Source: JANSYL01 sp965229695 (GTDB lineage: Bacteria > Pseudomonadota > Alphaproteobacteria > Rhodobacterales > Rhodobacteraceae). Taken from it: a stretch of DNA of 64,000 nt. The notes below the pieces were generated by a model. It was not told where the DNA came from. It made no database searches and saw only the letters and a program-made list of their open reading frames with translations. The DNA is taken from the NCBI GenBank assembly GCA_965229695.1, contig OZ245921.1, forward strand, positions 1,426,001 through 1,490,000, read 5' to 3'. A program made the position numbers and the translations under genes. Of the stretch, positions 60,655 through 64,000 are shown piece after piece (the first letter of the stretch is position 1; the number at the start of each line of letters is the position of its first letter).

Positions 60655-63600
60655 ATGTCGCACCGGCTGCGCCTGACAGCGGAAAAGATTGCGCAACGGC
60701 TGCGCTTGATCACCCCTTATGTCGCGCGCGACAGGGTGCCCATAGAATTGTTCGTTCTGGAAACCCTGCCGGATGCCCAGGCGGCCCCGGATACAAGCCT
60801 CTTTGCCTGCGACGCGCCGGGCGAGCGCCTGGAATGGGACAGCTATTGGGGTGAGCAGGATCTGCATTTCGCGCTGCGGTCACGCTTCACAATCCCGATT
60901 GGCTGGCGCAACGCGGCACTGCATCTGCCGCTTGGGGTGGCCGGGGATATCTTCACCCACCCCGAGGCGCTTTTGTATATCGACGGAAGCGCCCATGCCT
61001 CAGCCGACCGGTATCACCATACGGTCGAACTCCCGATCGCCATGGCGGACGGCCAGCCCCACGATCTTTTGCTACATGGCTGGACCGGGTTGACCGGCTG
61101 GCCGCCGGACCCCAGAGACCGGTCCCGTCTGTTTCTGCGCGAATGCAGCGTGATCGATATCGATCGGGAGCTTCAGGGCTTCATCACCATGGCCGAAACG
61201 GCGCTCGACCTTTGTAACGAGTTGCAGGACGAGCATCCCGAAAAACACGCAGTCTTGTCAGCGCTCGACGCGGCCTTTCTGACGCTTGATACCCGCGACC
61301 CGATGCAAGGGGCATTCCGCGCCTCGGTTGCGCCCGCCACCGAAAAACTGATGCAGGGGTTGGAACAAGCTGGCCCGCCGCTCGACATCACCCTGCACGG
61401 GATCGGGCACGCCCATATGGACGTGGCCTATCTTTGGCCCATCGACCAGATCCGGCAGAAAAACGCGCGCACCTATTCCAATGTGCTGCGCTTGATGGAG
61501 CGGCATCCAGAGTTCCGCTTTTCTCACTCGCAGCCGCAGCTCTATGCCTGGACCGAAACGGATTACCCCCAGCTTTTCGAAAGCATCCGTACGCGCGTGG
61601 CCCAAGGCCGGTGGGAGGTGCTTGGCGGCATGTGGGTTGAACCCGACGCCAATATGCCGGGACCGGAGGCTTTGGTTCGGCAAATCACGCTCGCCCGCAG
61701 GTTCTGCGACAGCCGCTTTGGCGAGGGGGCTGAGACGCCCGTGCTTTGGTTGCCCGACACTTTCGGCTTTCCCGGTTGTTTGCCGCAACTGATGCAAGAA
61801 GCCGGGTTGAAATGGTTCGTGACCAACAAGGTGAACTGGAACCAATACAACCAGATGCCCGCCTCAACCACGTGGTGGGAGGGGATCGACGGCTCGCGCG
61901 TGATGGCGCAGTTTCTGACCACCCCGCGCGACGTGCAGCATTTGCCCTTTCCGACCAACTATAAATCCGACCTGACGGCTGAAGAGGTCGTGGGCACCTG
62001 GGCGCGCAACACCGTTAAGGACGGCATCCAAGACCTGCTCATCGCTTATGGCTATGGCGATGGCGGCGGCGGCCCGACGGACGACTTGATCCGCAAAGCG
62101 CAAGCCTATCGCGTGATGCCGCGCGCGCCACAATTGATTCCCTCAACAGTCCGGCGTTTCTTTGAAACGCTTGAAGAAAAGGCGCCCGCGCTACCGGTCT
62201 GGCAGGGCGAGTTCTATCTCGAAGGTCATCGCGGGGTGCTGACCGGCAATGGTTGGATCAAACGCGCCAATCGCAAGGCCGAAGTGCTCTTGCATGACAC
62301 AGAACTGGCCATGTCGCTTGCGATGCTGGAGGGTCAAGCACCAAGCGATCTAACCGAGGCCTGGCAGAAGTTATGCACGCTGCAATTCCACGACATCCTG
62401 ACCGGAACCTCGATTCCTCAAGTGTTCGAGGATGCGGTCAAAGATTATGAGGCGATCACCGAAATCGCGGACGCGGCCTTGGCCCGTGCCGTCGACGCCC
62501 TAGCCCCTGCGGGTGATGGGTTCTTGGTTTTGGATGGCGCACCTCTACCTGGCCCGCGTTTGGCGCTTTTGCCCCCCGATACTGGCCCTGTGGCTGAGGA
62601 CGGGGACGCCCTGCCGACACAAGCAGTTAGGGATGGCGTGTTGGTCGAATTGCCTGAGCGGGCGGGTCTTTCGGTCCGTAACCTGCAGTTCGCTGAAAGC
62701 AGCCCCAAGATCGGCCCCGGCGCCATAGCAACATCGACCCCCAAAGGCGGCGCGATTTTGGAGAACGCCGATCTGCGGGTCGAAATCGGGCCGAACGGGA
62801 TGCTCACCTCGGTCCGTGACAAACGCGTCAAGCGTGAAGTTCTGAAAGACGGCGCGTTTGGCAACAAGCTGGAGCTTTTCGAGGATCGCCCCGTTAGTTG
62901 GGATGCCTGGGACATCGACATCTTCTTCGAAGATCGAGGGGAAATCGTGGATGGCCTGACCAGCCTTCGCATCGTGGAAGAGGGACCGATCCGCACCTGC
63001 GTCGAAATCAAACGCTCATTCCGCAACTCTCACCTGACGCAACGCATTTGCCTCAACCGATCGTCCTGCCGGATTGATTTCGATACCGAGGTGGATTGGC
63101 ACGAAACGCACCTGCTGCTTAAGGCAGCCTTCCCGGTTTCCGTACGCGCTGCGCGCGCTGAGTTCGATATTCAATGGGGTCAAATTGATCGCCCAACCCA
63201 CCGCAACACCAGTTGGGATGCGGCGCAATTCGAGGTTCCTGCGCAGAAATGGGCCGATCTAAGCGAAGGCAACTACGGCGTCGCGCTACTGAACGATTGC
63301 AAATACGGCTATGACGTGCGCGATGATGTGCTGCGCCTGTCGCTGATTAAATCAGCGACAATGCCAGACTGCACCGCTGATCAAGGCACGCATCGCTTCA
63401 CCTATTCCTTGCTGCCGCATATCGGCGATACGCGCCTGCAAGTGCGGCGGGAAGCTTACGCGCTGAACGTGCCGCCACGGGTTTTCGCGGCGAGCGGCAC
63501 TGGAGAAGATCATTTTATCCCGTTAATCATCTGCCAAGACGAACGCGCCGTGATCGAAACCGTCAAACCCGCCGAGGATGGTCGGGGGGTCATTGTTCGA

Positions 63601-63777
63601 CTGTTTGAAGCACATAATACCCGAGGCCCGGTCGACCTAGTGCTGCATCACAGCATCCGAGCGGTAGAGCGATGCGATTTGATCGAAACTGAGCTAGAGG
63701 CGTTGGAGATAGACGGGCAAAGCTTGAGCCTTGAGTTGCGGAACTACCAAATCGTGACGCTACGATTGGTATTGTGA
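60655..63777 (+). CDS. GH38 alpha-mannosidase family protein
   Basis: A 1040-residue glycoside hydrolase of family 38. The catalytic domain carries the zinc-binding HGIGHAHMDVAYLWP near residue 250, FSHSQPQLYAW, and GGMWVEPDANMPGPE with the probable nucleophile Asp at about 331, then LWLPDTFGFPGCLPQ; mid and C-terminal beta domains follow. No signal peptide, so it acts in the cytoplasm on imported alpha-mannosides. GH38 includes mannosylglycerate hydrolase and N-glycan mannosidases. Linked to the ABC operon by a four-base gap. Confidence 0.93.
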   Translation: MSHRLRLTAEKIAQRLRLITPYVARDRVPIELFVLETLPDAQAAPDTSLFACDAPGERLEWDSYWGEQDLHFALRSRFTIPIGWRNAALHLPLGVAGDIFTHPEALLYIDGSAHASADRYHHTVELPIAMADGQPHDLLLHGWTGLTGWPPDPRDRSRLFLRECSVIDIDRELQGFITMAETALDLCNELQDEHPEKHAVLSALDAAFLTLDTRDPMQGAFRASVAPATEKLMQGLEQAGPPLDITLHGIGHAHMDVAYLWPIDQIRQKNARTYSNVLRLMERHPEFRFSHSQPQLYAWTETDYPQLFESIRTRVAQGRWEVLGGMWVEPDANMPGPEALVRQITLARRFCDSRFGEGAETPVLWLPDTFGFPGCLPQLMQEAGLKWFVTNKVNWNQYNQMPASTTWWEGIDGSRVMAQFLTTPRDVQHLPFPTNYKSDLTAEEVVGTWARNTVKDGIQDLLIAYGYGDGGGGPTDDLIRKAQAYRVMPRAPQLIPSTVRRFFETLEEKAPALPVWQGEFYLEGHRGVLTGNGWIKRANRKAEVLLHDTELAMSLAMLEGQAPSDLTEAWQKLCTLQFHDILTGTSIPQVFEDAVKDYEAITEIADAALARAVDALAPAGDGFLVLDGAPLPGPRLALLPPDTGPVAEDGDALPTQAVRDGVLVELPERAGLSVRNLQFAESSPKIGPGAIATSTPKGGAILENADLRVEIGPNGMLTSVRDKRVKREVLKDGAFGNKLELFEDRPVSWDAWDIDIFFEDRGEIVDGLTSLRIVEEGPIRTCVEIKRSFRNSHLTQRICLNRSSCRIDFDTEVDWHETHLLLKAAFPVSVRAARAEFDIQWGQIDRPTHRNTSWDAAQFEVPAQKWADLSEGNYGVALLNDCKYGYDVRDDVLRLSLIKSATMPDCTADQGTHRFTYSLLPHIGDTRLQVRREAYALNVPPRVFAASGTGEDHFIPLIICQDERAVIETVKPAEDGRGVIVRLFEAHNTRGPVDLVLHHSIRAVERCDLIETELEALEIDGQSLSLELRNYQIVTLRLVL

Positions 63778-64000
63778 CATGGGACCCACACTCAGGTGCG
63801 CCCATACGGAGCATCAGCCTCCAGAAAACACCAAACTAACTGCGAGACGAAATCCACCGAGAGGCAACTCAAGTTAGCTTCTGCTTCAGCCGACCGAGTT
63901 GAAAAGTATCCTGCGATATCGGCAAAGCTTTTTTGACGCTTCGTAGCGCGAGGCGATTTACGAACCAAAGTCGTAGTTTGGAGACCAAGCACCTTGTTCG
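63778..64000. other. Right-edge region without an identified gene
   Basis: The last 223 bases have no recognised product. Two minus-strand frames run open from the right edge (stops near 63870 and 63792), so the C-terminus of a gene entering from the right is possible but not supported by any motif. No tRNA-Pro sequence that would mark the far end of the element is present. Confidence 0.4.

Noticed and set aside
63792..63992. A 66-codon minus-strand frame entering from the right edge
   Set aside because: Open frames exist in two phases there and neither shows a motif, so no gene can be supported.

Overview
The window looks like chromosome of a marine-type alphaproteobacterium, most likely Rhodobacterales (Roseobacter/Paracoccaceae). 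It is GC-rich and carries genes typical of that group: a CcrM-type GANTC methylase next to rnhB, DUF2125, DUF4170 and DUF721/DciA-like proteins, a tripartite tricarboxylate (TctABC) transporter, and Xsc with a SoeABC-like sulfite dehydrogenase. Species cannot be read from the sequence.

Layout. 1-13.9 kb is ordinary core and metabolic DNA: a flavoprotein cut by the left edge, an HNH protein, a short-chain dehydrogenase/enoyl-CoA hydratase pair, DUF2125, a run from pmbA through a phosphatase and DUF4170 to waaA-lpxK (Kdo/lipid A), then a minus-strand CoA-transferase/DsbA/DUF721 group, mutY and an alkB-type hydroxylase. 14-32.8 kb is a coherent organosulfonate cluster. On the minus strand are a ROK regulator, TctB, TctA and a two-domain metallophosphoesterase. 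Divergent from them are TctC, a choline-sulfatase-like sulfatase, a GMC flavoprotein dehydrogenase, sulfoacetaldehyde acetyltransferase (xsc), phosphate acetyltransferase (pta), a SoeABC-like sulfite dehydrogenase and an SLC13-type permease. The simplest reading is uptake, ester cleavage, oxidation of an alcohol such as isethionate to sulfoacetaldehyde, desulfonation to acetyl phosphate and sulfite, acetyl-CoA formation, sulfite oxidation and anion export. The upstream substrate is unknown.

32.8-42.7 kb holds a TetR/double-cupin pair with a striking palindrome, ccrM and rnhB with GANTC sites and a DnaA box in the ccrM leader, small exported proteins, a membrane protein with a C-terminal winged-helix-like region, and a two-histidine-kinase/receiver group that encloses a coupled 46-codon reading frame. 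43.3-48.6 kb is one 1786-residue RTX protein built of five modules of about 350 residues, flanked by gene-poor DNA.

49.9 kb onward: a 47-base 3' fragment of a tRNA-Pro gene lies beside a tyrosine recombinase and an AlpA-like protein, the signature of one end of an integrative element. To its right, and perhaps inside the element, is a catabolic cluster: an AraC/ChbR-like regulator, two Fe(II)/2-oxoglutarate (PhyH) oxygenases, an unusual metallo-beta-lactamase-fold protein, a Dpp-type ABC importer with a fused double ATPase, and a GH38 alpha-mannosidase. Its substrate is probably an alpha-mannoside or modified mannose conjugate, but this is inferred.
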